A DNA stretch of 64,000 nt. Origin: Beijerinckiaceae bacterium. GTDB taxonomy: Bacteria; Pseudomonadota; Alphaproteobacteria; Rhizobiales; Beijerinckiaceae. A model generated the notes under the pieces. It searched no databases, had not been told where the DNA came from, and saw only the letters and a list, made by a program, of their open reading frames with translations. The stretch is from the NCBI GenBank assembly GCA_947475995.1, contig CANJNI010000003.1, positions 1-64,000 on the forward strand, given 5' to 3'. A program made the translations under genes and the position numbers. Position 1 is the first letter of the stretch, and every line of letters begins with the position of its first letter. Positions 43,503 through 51,943 of the stretch are shown in pieces.

Positions 43503-43561
43503 TGGAACGACGACCTCGTTGCAGTCTGCTCCCCATCGGCAAAAACGAGCGAGCAAAAGCA

Positions 43562-44224
43562 ATGATGGAATGGTTTACGGCAGACATGATGACCGCGCTT
43601 TTTCAGGTCATCATGATCGACCTTGTTCTGGCGGGCGACAACGCCGTCGTGATCGGCCTCGCTGCTGCGGGGCTCCCCAAGGATCAGAGAACAAGAGCCA
43701 TTCTGGTCGGCATCATCGCGGCGACCGTGCTGCGCATCATTTTCGCAGGCTTTACAACGCAACTTCTGCAGATCGTCGGGCTTCTGCTCGCAGGCGGCAT
43801 CCTGTTGCTGTGGGTTTCCTGGAAGATGTGGCGCGAGTTGCGTCATTCGGCGCATGAAGAGAACGACGCCGCCGAAGCGCTGGAAAACGCCGATCTCAAC
43901 GCGGACGGAACCATCGCGGGCGGCGCCCGGCGCAAGACGTTCGCGCAGGCCGCCTGGCAGATCATCGTGGCCGACGTCTCCATGTCGCTCGACAACGTGC
44001 TGGCGGTCGCCGGCGCAGCGCGCGAGCATCCCTATGTGCTGATCTTCGGCCTTGCTCTTTCCATCGCCCTCATGGGCATCGCGGCGAGCTTCATCGCCCG
44101 CCTGCTCCAGAAGCATCGCTGGATCGCCTATGTGGGTCTCGCGATCATTCTCTATGTGGCGGTCGAGATGATCTATCGCGGCTGGCTGGAAGTCTGGCCG
44201 GTCGTCGTCGCCCTCAATGGATGA
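43562..44224 (+). CDS. TerC-family (YjbE/YkoY-type) integral membrane protein
   Basis: 220 residues with about seven helices. The two conserved acidic half-sites DLVLAGDNAVVIG and DVSMSLDNVLAVAG are the TerC/Alx metal-transport signature. YjbE/YkoY relatives export Mn2+ or metallate secreted proteins. MM start at 43562. The long structured leader upstream suggests post-transcriptional control. Its last 11 bp overlap the convergent gene at 44214. Confidence 0.93.
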   Translation: MMEWFTADMMTALFQVIMIDLVLAGDNAVVIGLAAAGLPKDQRTRAILVGIIAATVLRIIFAGFTTQLLQIVGLLLAGGILLLWVSWKMWRELRHSAHEENDAAEALENADLNADGTIAGGARRKTFAQAAWQIIVADVSMSLDNVLAVAGAAREHPYVLIFGLALSIALMGIAASFIARLLQKHRWIAYVGLAIILYVAVEMIYRGWLEVWPVVVALNG

Positions 44225-44570
44225 CGTGCGGCAGCCGCTCGTCCTCGCGGACGAATTCGAGATCGAGCTGGTCGATCGCCTGCGAACGGGCGGCCTCCAG
44301 CTTCTCGATCTGGCTCGTCAGCTCCTGGCGGGTGGACCCTGACGATCCGGCGACCACAAAGCCGCCGATGGAGAGGATCAGCCCGACCACGCCCAGTTCC
44401 ACCCGGTTCCAGATCGCGAACCCCAGGAACACGGCCAGAAGGAGCAGCGCGCCGCCCCACAGCGCGAGGCGCGCCAGCAAGATAGCCTTGCCGGCGCGTT
44501 CGCGAAGTTCGCCGAGATGCTCGATGCGGGCCTCGATATCGGCGATCAGTACGGGTGTGTTCTGGTCCAC
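44214..44570 (-). CDS. Small membrane protein with coiled-coil ends
   Basis: 118 residues, GTG start. An amphipathic N-terminal helix (IADIEARIEHLGELRERAG), two hydrophobic helices (about 28-50 and 60-75) and a charged C-terminal helix (RQELTSQIEKLEAARSQAIDQL) are seen. No family recognised. It overlaps the terC-like gene tail to tail by 11 bp, so strong expression of both may interfere. Confidence 0.7.
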   Translation of the reverse strand: MDQNTPVLIADIEARIEHLGELRERAGKAILLARLALWGGALLLLAVFLGFAIWNRVELGVVGLILSIGGFVVAGSSGSTRQELTSQIEKLEAARSQAIDQLDLEFVREDERLPHVIH

Positions 44571-44701
44571 GCGGCCAACTTAGGCTTGGGACCTCCAAAT
44601 GCAAGGCTGCGCGGCGGCCAGGTCGGGGCGTTTCGCTTTCGCCGCCGGTCCGCTATGAGAAGCGCAGGGGCGCTCGGCTCCGGTGGTCAGGGAGAGCCGC
44701 C

Positions 44702-45739
44702 ATGAAGATCCGGACGGGTTTTGTCGCGGCGCTAGCGGCGCTTTTTCTCGCCGTTCCGGCGGCGGCGCAGAACAATTCGTCGCCGCAAACCGCCGAACAG
44801 GTTTTCAGCGCCAAAAAGACCGTCAATCTTTACATCGGCTACACGCCGGGCGGCAGCTACGATCTGTATGCGCGCCTGGTGGCCCAGCACCTCGGCCGGC
44901 ACCTGCCGGGCAAGCCGACCGTCATCCCCAACAACATGCCGGGCGCCGGTTCTCTCACGGCCGCCAATTATGTGAACGAGGTCGCCCCGAAGGACGGAAC
45001 GGCGCTGGCCATCGTGTCGGAAACGGCCGCGATGGAGCAGGCCCTCGGCAATCCGGCCGCTAAATATGACGCGACGAAATTCACCTGGGTCGGCCGCGTG
45101 GCCTCGTCCAACAACATCCATCTCGTCTGGCATGCGGCCAGGGCGCAGTCGGTCGAGGATACGAAGACCATCGAGATGACGGTCGCCGGGACAGGCCCGG
45201 CCAATATAGCCGAAGCGGTGCCGCGCCTGCTGAACGCGATCGCCGGCACTAAATTCAAGATCATCAGCGGCTATCAGGCGGCCGGGCCCGGCATGCTGGC
45301 GATGGAGCGCGGCGAGGTGGACAGCGCCGGCACATCCTGGGCGGCGATCAAATCCACCAAGCAGGACTGGCTGGACAAGAAGCTGGCCAGGATCATTCTC
45401 CAGAGCGTTCCCGAGCGCAGCCCCGAGCTTCCCGACGTCCCTGCCCTGCCGGAATTCGGCGCGACGCCCGAAGACAAGCAGGTGCTGGGCCTCTATGCGT
45501 CCGGCGGCGCCATAGGCCGGTCGTTCTTCGGTCCGCCGGGCGTTCCTCCGCAGATCGCCAAGGCCCTGCGCGACGGCTTTCAGGCCATGGTGAAGGACCC
45601 GGATTTCATCGCCGATGTGAAGCGCGCCAGTCTGGACGTCGAACCCGCGACAGCGGCCGAACTCCAGAGGATCGTCGAAAACACCGTCAAGGTGCCGGAC
45701 ACGGTGCGGGCGCGCGTGCGGGCGATTTTTGGAAATTGA
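44702..45739 (+). CDS. Bug/TctC-type periplasmic solute receptor
   Basis: 345 residues with a signal peptide (AVPAAAQN cleavage). Bug loops YIGYTPGGSYDLYARLVAQHLGRHLPGKPTVIPNNMPGAGS in outline. It is the third of four orphan receptors in the window and the nearest gene is a thioredoxin-fold protein (62 bp downstream), not a transporter. AGGGAGAG precedes ATG 44702. Ligand unknown. Confidence 0.92.
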   Translation: MKIRTGFVAALAALFLAVPAAAQNNSSPQTAEQVFSAKKTVNLYIGYTPGGSYDLYARLVAQHLGRHLPGKPTVIPNNMPGAGSLTAANYVNEVAPKDGTALAIVSETAAMEQALGNPAAKYDATKFTWVGRVASSNNIHLVWHAARAQSVEDTKTIEMTVAGTGPANIAEAVPRLLNAIAGTKFKIISGYQAAGPGMLAMERGEVDSAGTSWAAIKSTKQDWLDKKLARIILQSVPERSPELPDVPALPEFGATPEDKQVLGLYASGGAIGRSFFGPPGVPPQIAKALRDGFQAMVKDPDFIADVKRASLDVEPATAAELQRIVENTVKVPDTVRARVRAIFGN

Positions 45740-45801
45740 GGCGTCACACTTCCACCACGCCTTGAGGGAAGAAGACGTTTTTCCGCGAGAAGGCGCATCT
45801 T

Positions 45802-46488
45802 ATGGCGATTGATCGGCGAAACGTGCTGGCGGGCGGGCTGGCGCTGGGGACGTTCGGACTGACCCGGTCCGTCGCGGCGCAGACGCATTTCTACAAATCC
45901 GTCGCGGGCGACGATGGAACGCCGGTCCCGAACTATCTTGTTCCGGCTGACCTGTCGGTCGACGGCCTGCCGGGCGTCGTCTGGGCAGGCTCGGAACATC
46001 CCGATGTCATCCTGGTCGAATTCTTCGACTACAATTGTCCGTTCTGCCGCCGCGCCGCCAGCGATCTTGAAGCGATGCTGAAGGAAGACGGCAACTTGCG
46101 GCTGGCGCTGGTCAACAATCCGGTTCTGTCCCCCCAAAGCCTTGAGGCGGCGCAGGTGCAGCAGTCCGTGCTGAAACTCTATGGGCCGCGCGCTGCGCTC
46201 GCCCTGCATCTGGCCCTGTTCGGAGCACGCCGCCCCAATAACCGCGAAACCGCGCTGGCGACCGCCAAAAGAATTGGGCTCGATGAAACGAAGATCGCGG
46301 AAGCCTCGCAGGGCGCCGATGTGGGGCGTGTTCTCGACCGCCAGCGCAAGCTGGCCGAGGCGCTGGGCTTTTCGGCGACGCCTTCATTCTTGCTGAAGAC
46401 GGTGGGCATCCTGGGCTACCCGGGCCGCTTCGCAATGCGCCGGATGGTGGCTTCCGTGCGGAGCTGCGACCAGATCGCGTGCGGGTGA
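45802..46488 (+). CDS. DsbA/Com1-family thiol oxidoreductase
   Basis: 228 residues exported by a leader with a weak twin-arginine pattern (DRRNVLAGG) ending near SVAAQ. The redox site CPFC (Cys79/Cys82) and the cis-proline ATPSFL near residue 197 mark the thioredoxin-like DsbA/Com1/BdbD family. CPFC differs from DsbA's CPHC and resembles other periplasmic members that may form or isomerise disulphides. It follows the Bug receptor by 62 bp. Confidence 0.9.
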   Translation: MAIDRRNVLAGGLALGTFGLTRSVAAQTHFYKSVAGDDGTPVPNYLVPADLSVDGLPGVVWAGSEHPDVILVEFFDYNCPFCRRAASDLEAMLKEDGNLRLALVNNPVLSPQSLEAAQVQQSVLKLYGPRAALALHLALFGARRPNNRETALATAKRIGLDETKIAEASQGADVGRVLDRQRKLAEALGFSATPSFLLKTVGILGYPGRFAMRRMVASVRSCDQIACG

Positions 46489-46679
46489 TCCAGTGCGGGT
46501 GGTTACGAGGCTTTAGCAAGGCTATCCAGATTCAGAAACTGCCGTCTTAATGATTGGACTTGCAGAATCCGCCCGCCATCGTCTCCAGCCGTTTGCGGTT
46601 GTGGCGGTTGTGATTCCCGCAGCTCCGTCGCGGGCGCAAATATTTTATCGGTTTGATATCGGCTGGAGATTTCAACCTC

Positions 46680-47621
46680 ATGGATGTGTCGCTGCTTCAG
46701 GCCTCTTCCGTCCTGAGGACGACCAGGGCGCTTGAACCGGCCTATGCGAACCGCATTCCATCCATCCATGCGAAATGGTTGCCGTTCGCAGGCTCGTTCG
46801 AATTCGTACAGGCCGCTTTCGCGCTGAACGGCATCTATCTGTCCATGGCTAAACGCTGGCCCAACGTGACTGACGGCGTCGTGACAGGCGCGCAGACCAT
46901 GCTGGCGGTCAGCATGACCGACCCCGAAGCCCTGGTGGTGAACGGAAAAAAGGTCGATGGTCCCGGCATCGCCATGGGCCGGGGCGGCTCCCAATATCGC
47001 TCCGCCGAGGGCGCGCCGTGGACATCGGCAATCGTGATGTTTCCCACGCTGATGCATGATCGCGGCTGGCCGGATACCGGGCCGCTGCATTCCGTCGTCC
47101 CGGTCGCGCGCGAGTCGCTGAACGCCTTGCGGGCGACCCTGAGCGACCTGTTTCAGATTGCTTCATTGAGACCGGAACGCTTCGCCTCGTGGGATGCCGT
47201 GAACGGCATGGTGGAAAGTCTCCACGGCGCTTTCGATCAGGCGTTCCGGACCTCCACCGCAGCCGAAACGCCTTCGCTGACCGTGAAGCATTTCCGCATT
47301 GCCCGGCAGGTCGACGAGTTCATCGCCGCCCATGCGCAGCGCCCGATCTACAGCGATGAAATCGCCGATGCGCTCGGCGTCACGTCGCGGACGCTTCATA
47401 CGGTGATGCAGACGTTCAACGGCATGAGCCTGCATCGCTACATGCGGCTGCGGCGTCTGTGGATGGCGCGCAACGCCCTGATGAACGCGCAGCCTTCAAC
47501 GCTGGTGAAAACCGTCGCGCTCGACCATGGCTTCTGGCATCTGGGGCGCTTCTCGAACGAATATTTCCGGCAGTTCGGAGAAACGCCCTCGCAGACGCTG
47601 TCGAGCGGACGCTCGCCCTGA
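46680..47621 (+). CDS. AraC-family transcriptional regulator
   Basis: About 313 residues. The C-terminal HTH pair is clear: YSDEIADALGVTSRTLHTVMQTFNGMSLHRYMRLRRL, then DHGFWHLGRFSNEYFRQFGETPSQTL (outline). The N-terminal ~200 residues are a variable ligand/dimer domain. ATG 46680 with GGAG 11 nt upstream is chosen; a TTG at 46653 is also in frame but without a ribosome site. It precedes a secreted hydrolase by 60 bp on the same strand and may regulate it. Confidence 0.92.
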   Translation: MDVSLLQASSVLRTTRALEPAYANRIPSIHAKWLPFAGSFEFVQAAFALNGIYLSMAKRWPNVTDGVVTGAQTMLAVSMTDPEALVVNGKKVDGPGIAMGRGGSQYRSAEGAPWTSAIVMFPTLMHDRGWPDTGPLHSVVPVARESLNALRATLSDLFQIASLRPERFASWDAVNGMVESLHGAFDQAFRTSTAAETPSLTVKHFRIARQVDEFIAAHAQRPIYSDEIADALGVTSRTLHTVMQTFNGMSLHRYMRLRRLWMARNALMNAQPSTLVKTVALDHGFWHLGRFSNEYFRQFGETPSQTLSSGRSP

Positions 47622-47681
47622 TGCGAGCTTGACCGCCTGTGACCCCGGTGGTCAGATGCCCTTCAACAAATGGGGGGATTC

Positions 47682-49016
47682 ATGCGGAAGCTTGCGGGTA
47701 TCTTGTTGTTTGCAGTCATGCCCGCCGGACAGGGCCTCGCGCAGACAGCCCTTCCGAATCCTTCCGCGTCTGTCACCGCCTGTCCGCCTGCGGTCGCCGA
47801 TATCGCCACGTGCTATTCCGACAAGGACCCCAACGGGGCCTACATACTGGCCGCCATGCCGAAGCAATGGAACGGCAATCTGGTTGTCTATGCCCACGGC
47901 GGGCCTTCGGTCATTCCTTACGCAGCCGACAGCAACAAGTCCGATCTGAACAAATACGCCATCAGCGTGAAGCTCGGATTTGCGTGGGTCGCCTCCACCT
48001 ATCGCCGCGAAGGCTACGGCGTCAGAATGGCCGCCACGGATACGGACAATGCGCGAAAATATTTTGTCGAGCGGATCGCCCAGCCCAGGCGCACCGTCCT
48101 GCATGGCGCTTCCTATGGCGGCATTGTCGGCGCGAAGCTCGTCGAAATCTACGGCAAGACCATCGACGGCAAGACCATCTATGACGGCGCGTTTCTCAAC
48201 AGCGGTCTCGTGGGCGGGCCGCTGAAAGGTTATGATTTCCGCGTCGATCTGCGCGCCGTCTATCAGCACTATTGCCAGAATCTGCCGCATCCGGACGAGC
48301 CGCAATATCCGCTCTGGATGGGGCTCGCGCAGGATCAGAAAATATCGCTGCCGGGACTGGAAAAGCTCATCAACGACTGCACCGGCGTCTCGCGGCCAGC
48401 CGCCGAACGGACGGCGGAGCAGAAGGCGCGGCTCGCCAACATCGTCAATGTGGTGAACATCCCCGAAAATCTTCTGTTCAGGCACATGCAATCCTCGACG
48501 CTTCTGTTCGCGGGAATCGTGCGCGACATGACGAAGGGACGGAACCCGTTCTCCAATACCGGCGTCGTCTACAAGGGCTCGAACGACGATGCCGCGCTCA
48601 ACCGCGACGTGGCGCGCTTCGCGGCCGATCCGTCGGCCGTGGCGGATCTTCGTCACGACGGCGAAGTGACCGGCAACATTCCTGTTCCGGTGATCTCGAT
48701 TCACTCGATCAACGATCCGCAGGTGGCGGTTGAACACCAGTCGGTCTATCGCGACGCGGCCGCGAAAGGCGGCAGCGGCGAACGCCTCGTGCAGGCCTAT
48801 ACGGACGAGCCGGAACATACCGGTCAGAGCGCGCCGGAGATCGCGGCTTCCATCAACGCCCTGATGCAATGGATCGAGAAAGGCCAGAAGCCTTCCGCCG
48901 TCTCCATCGCGGCGGATTGCAAGACGCTCAGCGCAACCCTGACGGGCCCTTGCCGCTATCAGCCGGATTTCCAGCCCAAGCCCATCGAGACGCGCTTCTA
49001 TCAGCGGACGCGCTGA
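47682..49016 (+). CDS. Secreted alpha/beta hydrolase
   Basis: 444 residues, Sec signal ending near GLAQ. The nucleophile elbow GASYGG (about residue 146), AHGGPS oxyanion region near 70 and a late EHTGQ His segment indicate an alpha/beta-hydrolase with an inserted cap domain (about 180-320). Cysteines pairing across the mature chain (TACP...TCYS, CQNL, NDCTG, DCKT, GPCR) suggest disulphides. GGGGGGA precedes ATG 47682. A serine esterase or peptidase acting outside the cytoplasm; substrate unknown. Confidence 0.85.
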   Translation: MRKLAGILLFAVMPAGQGLAQTALPNPSASVTACPPAVADIATCYSDKDPNGAYILAAMPKQWNGNLVVYAHGGPSVIPYAADSNKSDLNKYAISVKLGFAWVASTYRREGYGVRMAATDTDNARKYFVERIAQPRRTVLHGASYGGIVGAKLVEIYGKTIDGKTIYDGAFLNSGLVGGPLKGYDFRVDLRAVYQHYCQNLPHPDEPQYPLWMGLAQDQKISLPGLEKLINDCTGVSRPAAERTAEQKARLANIVNVVNIPENLLFRHMQSSTLLFAGIVRDMTKGRNPFSNTGVVYKGSNDDAALNRDVARFAADPSAVADLRHDGEVTGNIPVPVISIHSINDPQVAVEHQSVYRDAAAKGGSGERLVQAYTDEPEHTGQSAPEIAASINALMQWIEKGQKPSAVSIAADCKTLSATLTGPCRYQPDFQPKPIETRFYQRTR

Positions 49017-49089
49017 CTTGTTTTTATCGACTGACGCAGAGGCTCGCAGCGACATAACGCAGATGAGGTTTCGCCAGTTACGCCGTGGG

Positions 49090-49461
49090 CTAGCGGAATC
49101 TTAATTCGAAAGCTGCGATCTGATGTTTCGGCCAGCGAATGCCGCCAACGAAAACGGCGTCGCCGCGCAGATTATATGTCGAGGCCCAGGGGTGGCGGGC
49201 GAGCCAGTGCGCGGCGGCGATTGAAATGCGCTGCTGCTTGGTCGCCGTAATGGAAGTCATGGCCTGTTCGAGCGTCGGCCGCGCCTTCACTTCCACAAAG
49301 GCGACCGTGGCGCCGCGCCGGGCCACGAGATCAATCTCGCCGCCGGGCGCGATGTAGCGGCGCGCCAGAATGCGATAGCCAGACAGGAGCAGAACAGCCA
49401 TGGCGGCCCATTCGGCGCGATGGCCCAGACTATAGGCGCGCCTGCGTCTCTCCCGCGTCAC
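49090..49461 (-). CDS. yraN: YraN-family (UPF0102) nuclease-fold protein
   Basis: 123 residues of the UPF0102 family: GHRAEWAAM, APGGEIDLVARRG and VAFVEVKAR give the E-D-ExK core of a restriction-endonuclease-like fold. GTG 49461 overlaps the rsmI stop (GTGA). In many proteobacteria yraN sits beside rsmI and lpoA/lppC, as here. Biochemical role is unproven. Confidence 0.92.
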   Translation of the reverse strand: MTRERRRRAYSLGHRAEWAAMAVLLLSGYRILARRYIAPGGEIDLVARRGATVAFVEVKARPTLEQAMTSITATKQQRISIAAAHWLARHPWASTYNLRGDAVFVGGIRWPKHQIAAFELRFR

Positions 49462-50396
49462 GGATCGGCCGCGCGGCGGGCCGCGCTGAGTTCCACCGCG
49501 CGCGCATAGACCTTTCGGCGCGGCTGGCCGGTTTCGGCGGAGACGACGGAAGCGGCGTCCTTGACCGAAAGGGTTTCGAGCGCACGGACGAGTTTGGCGT
49601 CGAGGTCTTCAGTGGCCACTTCCGGCGCGGCGGCGTCGGGCGGGCCGACGAGCAGAACGATCTCGCCTTTTGGGGGGGCCTCTGCGGCAAGGGCAGCCGC
49701 AAGGTCCGGCAGGCTGCCGCGCCGCACCGTCTCGTAATGTTTGGTCAATTCCCTGGCGATGGCGGCGGGCCGTCCGCCCAGGACGGCGGCCAGATCCCCC
49801 AGCACTTCGGCGAGGCGGCGCGGCGATTCAAAGAACACAAGCGTGCCCGGAATGGCGGCGAGTTCGGCGATGCGCTGGCGGCGGGCGGCGCTTCGGGGCG
49901 GCAGAAAGCCTTCGAAGAAAAAGCGGTCGGTCGGCAGGCCGGCGACTACGAGCGCCGCCAGCACCGCCGAGGGGCCGGGGATCGGCACGACCTCGATGTT
50001 TTCGGCCAGCGCATCCGCGACGAGCTTGAACCCCGGGTCGGATACGAGCGGCGTGCCGGCGTCCGAAACCAGAGCCAGAGCCGCGCCGGTCTTCAGGCGA
50101 GCGATCAGGTGCGGGCGCATCACGGCGGCGTTGTGCTCATGGTAGGTCACGAGCGGGGTCGCGATGCCGTAATGGGCCAGCAACGTTTTGGTGACGCGCG
50201 TGTCCTCGGCGATCACGGCGTCGGCGGAGGCCAGAGTCGCCAGCGCCCGGAAAGATATGTCCTTCAGATTGCCGATGGGGGTCGCCACTACATGAAGGCC
50301 CGGACGGATCGGCTCCGCCTCGGCCCGCAGGCCCAGCACCGTATAGGAGGGCGAGGGCCTGTCGGCGGGTCGGTGATCGGCAGGCGGCTTCGACAT
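49458..50396 (-). CDS. rsmI: 16S rRNA (cytidine-1402 2'-O) methyltransferase
   Basis: 312 residues of the RsmI/YraL family: LHVVATPIGNLKDISFRAL, AVIAEDTR, LVSDAGTPLVSDPG and IPGPSAVLAALVVAGLPTDRFFFEGFLP are diagnostic. It methylates the 2'-O of C1402 of 16S rRNA with S-adenosylmethionine. A 30-residue N-terminal extension precedes the core. ATG 50396; the gene is divergent from the LppC-type lipoprotein and coupled to yraN. Confidence 0.96.
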   Translation of the reverse strand: MSKPPADHRPADRPSPSYTVLGLRAEAEPIRPGLHVVATPIGNLKDISFRALATLASADAVIAEDTRVTKTLLAHYGIATPLVTYHEHNAAVMRPHLIARLKTGAALALVSDAGTPLVSDPGFKLVADALAENIEVVPIPGPSAVLAALVVAGLPTDRFFFEGFLPPRSAARRQRIAELAAIPGTLVFFESPRRLAEVLGDLAAVLGGRPAAIARELTKHYETVRRGSLPDLAAALAAEAPPKGEIVLLVGPPDAAAPEVATEDLDAKLVRALETLSVKDAASVVSAETGQPRRKVYARAVELSAARRAADP

Positions 50397-50441
50397 GGCT
50401 TGGTCCAGACTTGAGTACAGACATCCTGCACCGGGCAAATC

Positions 50442-50477
50442 GTTCTGTAAACCGTCCGATCGTTCGATTTACAGAAC
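50442..50477. promoter_or_regulatory. Inverted repeat in rsmI/lppC divergent promoter region
   Basis: GTTCTGTAAA (50442-50451) and TTTACAGAAC (50468-50477) are perfect 10-bp arms around a 16-bp spacer. A TTGACA -35-like hexamer overlaps the region's right side (50480-50485) facing lppC, with only a weak -10 (CGAAAT at 50502) 16 bp later. The repeat may be an operator for either gene; no cognate regulator is known. Confidence 0.45.
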
Positions 50478-50604
50478 AATTGACATTGCGGGCGCGCGCC
50501 TCGAAATGGTCGGCAGGATGCGGACTCTTTACTTTTCCTTACCCAAAACAGGGTAAATTGAACGCAACCATAGTAAGCGGTGCGGTTTTCGCGTGGAGGG
50601 TTGG

Positions 50605-51837
50605 GTGACGAAGGTCATGACGGCGGGCAGAGGCCACCTGCGCCGCAGCTTTCCCATCAGGCTGTTTGCCCCGATCCTGCTTGCCGGCGCGCTCGCCGGC
50701 TGCAGCAGTACGGGAGGCCTCGGGCCGGTCATTCCGGGGGGCAATTTGTCCGCCCCGACGACGCCGGTCGAATCCGGCCCGCTGGACGCCGCCAACACGA
50801 TCGGGACCGGACCGGTCCGTATCGCCCTCATCCTTCCGCTGACGCAGGGGTCCGGCCCCAGCGTGGTGGGCCAGTCGCTCCGCAATGCGGCCGAACTCGC
50901 GGTGAGCGAATCCGGGGGCGCCGACATCACAGTTCTGGTGAAGGACGACCAGTCGACGCCGGAAGGCGCGCGCGCCGCCACGCAGGCTGCGCTTGGCGAA
51001 GGCGCGGATCTGATCCTTGGACCGCTCTACGCCAATAACGTGCGCGAAGCCGGACGCCTCGGCCGCGGCGCAAACAAATCCGTCATCGCCTTCTCGACCG
51101 ACACAAGCGTCGCATCGCGCGGCATTTACCTTCTGTCATTCCTCGTCGAGAGCTATGTGAGCCGCATCGTGGATTTCGCTGCCTCCAAGGGCAAGAAGTC
51201 CGTGGCGGCGCTCGTGCCGGAAAACGATTACGGCAATGTGGCGCTCGCCGAATTCCAGGAGGCTGCGGCGCGGCGCGGGATGCGCGTGCAGGCCATCGAG
51301 CGTTACACGCCGGGCAATGCCGGGACAGCGATCCAGCGCATCGCGGGGGTCCAGAGCCAGATCGACGCCCTGTTCATTCCCGAACAGGCTGACGCCATGG
51401 CGACGATCTCCTCGCAATTGCAGAGCGCCAAGGTGGACACCAAGCGCGTGCAGATTCTCGGCACGGGTCTTTGGAACGATGCGCGGGTGCTGCGGCTTCC
51501 GGGCCTGCAGGGCGCATGGTTCTCGGGCCCCGAGAACAGCGGGTTCAATGCGTTCGCGCAGCGCTACCGGGCCAAGTTCAATTCCGACCCGACCCGCATC
51601 GCGACTCTCGCGTATGACGCGGTGTCGCTGGCGGCGGCGCTGGCGCGCACGCAGGGCGCACAACGCTTCTCGGAAGGCGTCCTGCTCAACTCGTCCGGCT
51701 TCAACGGCGCTGACGGCGTGTTCCGCTTCCGGGCGGACGGCCAGAACGACCGCGGCCTCTCGGTGCTGCAGATCAACAACGGGACCACGACGGTCGTGAG
51801 CCCTGCCCCGCGCAGCTTCGGCGGCGGCGCAGGCTAG
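50605..51837 (+). CDS. LppC-family lipoprotein (penicillin-binding protein activator)
   Basis: 410 residues. The lipobox LAGALAGC (Cys about residue 28) marks an outer-membrane lipoprotein; the rest has a type-1 periplasmic binding fold (IALILPLTQGSGPSVVGQSLRNAAELAV, DLILGPLYANNVREAG, SVAALVPENDYG). E. coli LpoA of this family stimulates PBP1a. GTG 50605 is close to GGAGGG; GTG 50593 is an alternative. Conserved neighbour of rsmI/yraN. Confidence 0.9.
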   Translation: MTKVMTAGRGHLRRSFPIRLFAPILLAGALAGCSSTGGLGPVIPGGNLSAPTTPVESGPLDAANTIGTGPVRIALILPLTQGSGPSVVGQSLRNAAELAVSESGGADITVLVKDDQSTPEGARAATQAALGEGADLILGPLYANNVREAGRLGRGANKSVIAFSTDTSVASRGIYLLSFLVESYVSRIVDFAASKGKKSVAALVPENDYGNVALAEFQEAAARRGMRVQAIERYTPGNAGTAIQRIAGVQSQIDALFIPEQADAMATISSQLQSAKVDTKRVQILGTGLWNDARVLRLPGLQGAWFSGPENSGFNAFAQRYRAKFNSDPTRIATLAYDAVSLAAALARTQGAQRFSEGVLLNSSGFNGADGVFRFRADGQNDRGLSVLQINNGTTTVVSPAPRSFGGGAG

Positions 51838-51848
51838 GACGCAGCGAG

Positions 51849-51864
51849 AGCGCCGCAAGGCGCT
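51849..51864 (+). terminator. Short hairpin after lppC
   Basis: AGCGCC (51849-51854) pairs with GGCGCT (51859-51864) over a GCAA tetraloop, 12 bp after the lppC stop. A T-stretch appears only 13 nt later, so the termination role is tentative. Confidence 0.35.
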
Positions 51865-51943
51865 TGACCGGCGCAATTTTCGCCCGCAAAGACCACCCAA
51901 CAGGTCCGCCTCGCGGCGGCGCCCACAGGCCTTTGCGGAGGAA

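Noticed and set aside
43330-43561. Annotating the TerC leader directly as a yybP-ykoY riboswitch
   Set aside because: The conserved loop sequences of that class were not recognised by eye, so it is reported only as a structured leader.
46489-46679. Small frame 46550-46735 resembling a secreted peptide
   Set aside because: It overlaps the AraC-gene start, has no ribosome site and its composition is like other shadows.
50397-50604. Insertion-sequence end, because of perfect 10-bp inverted arms
   Set aside because: No transposase, no target-site duplication visible, and the arms are only 16 bp apart; an operator is more likely.
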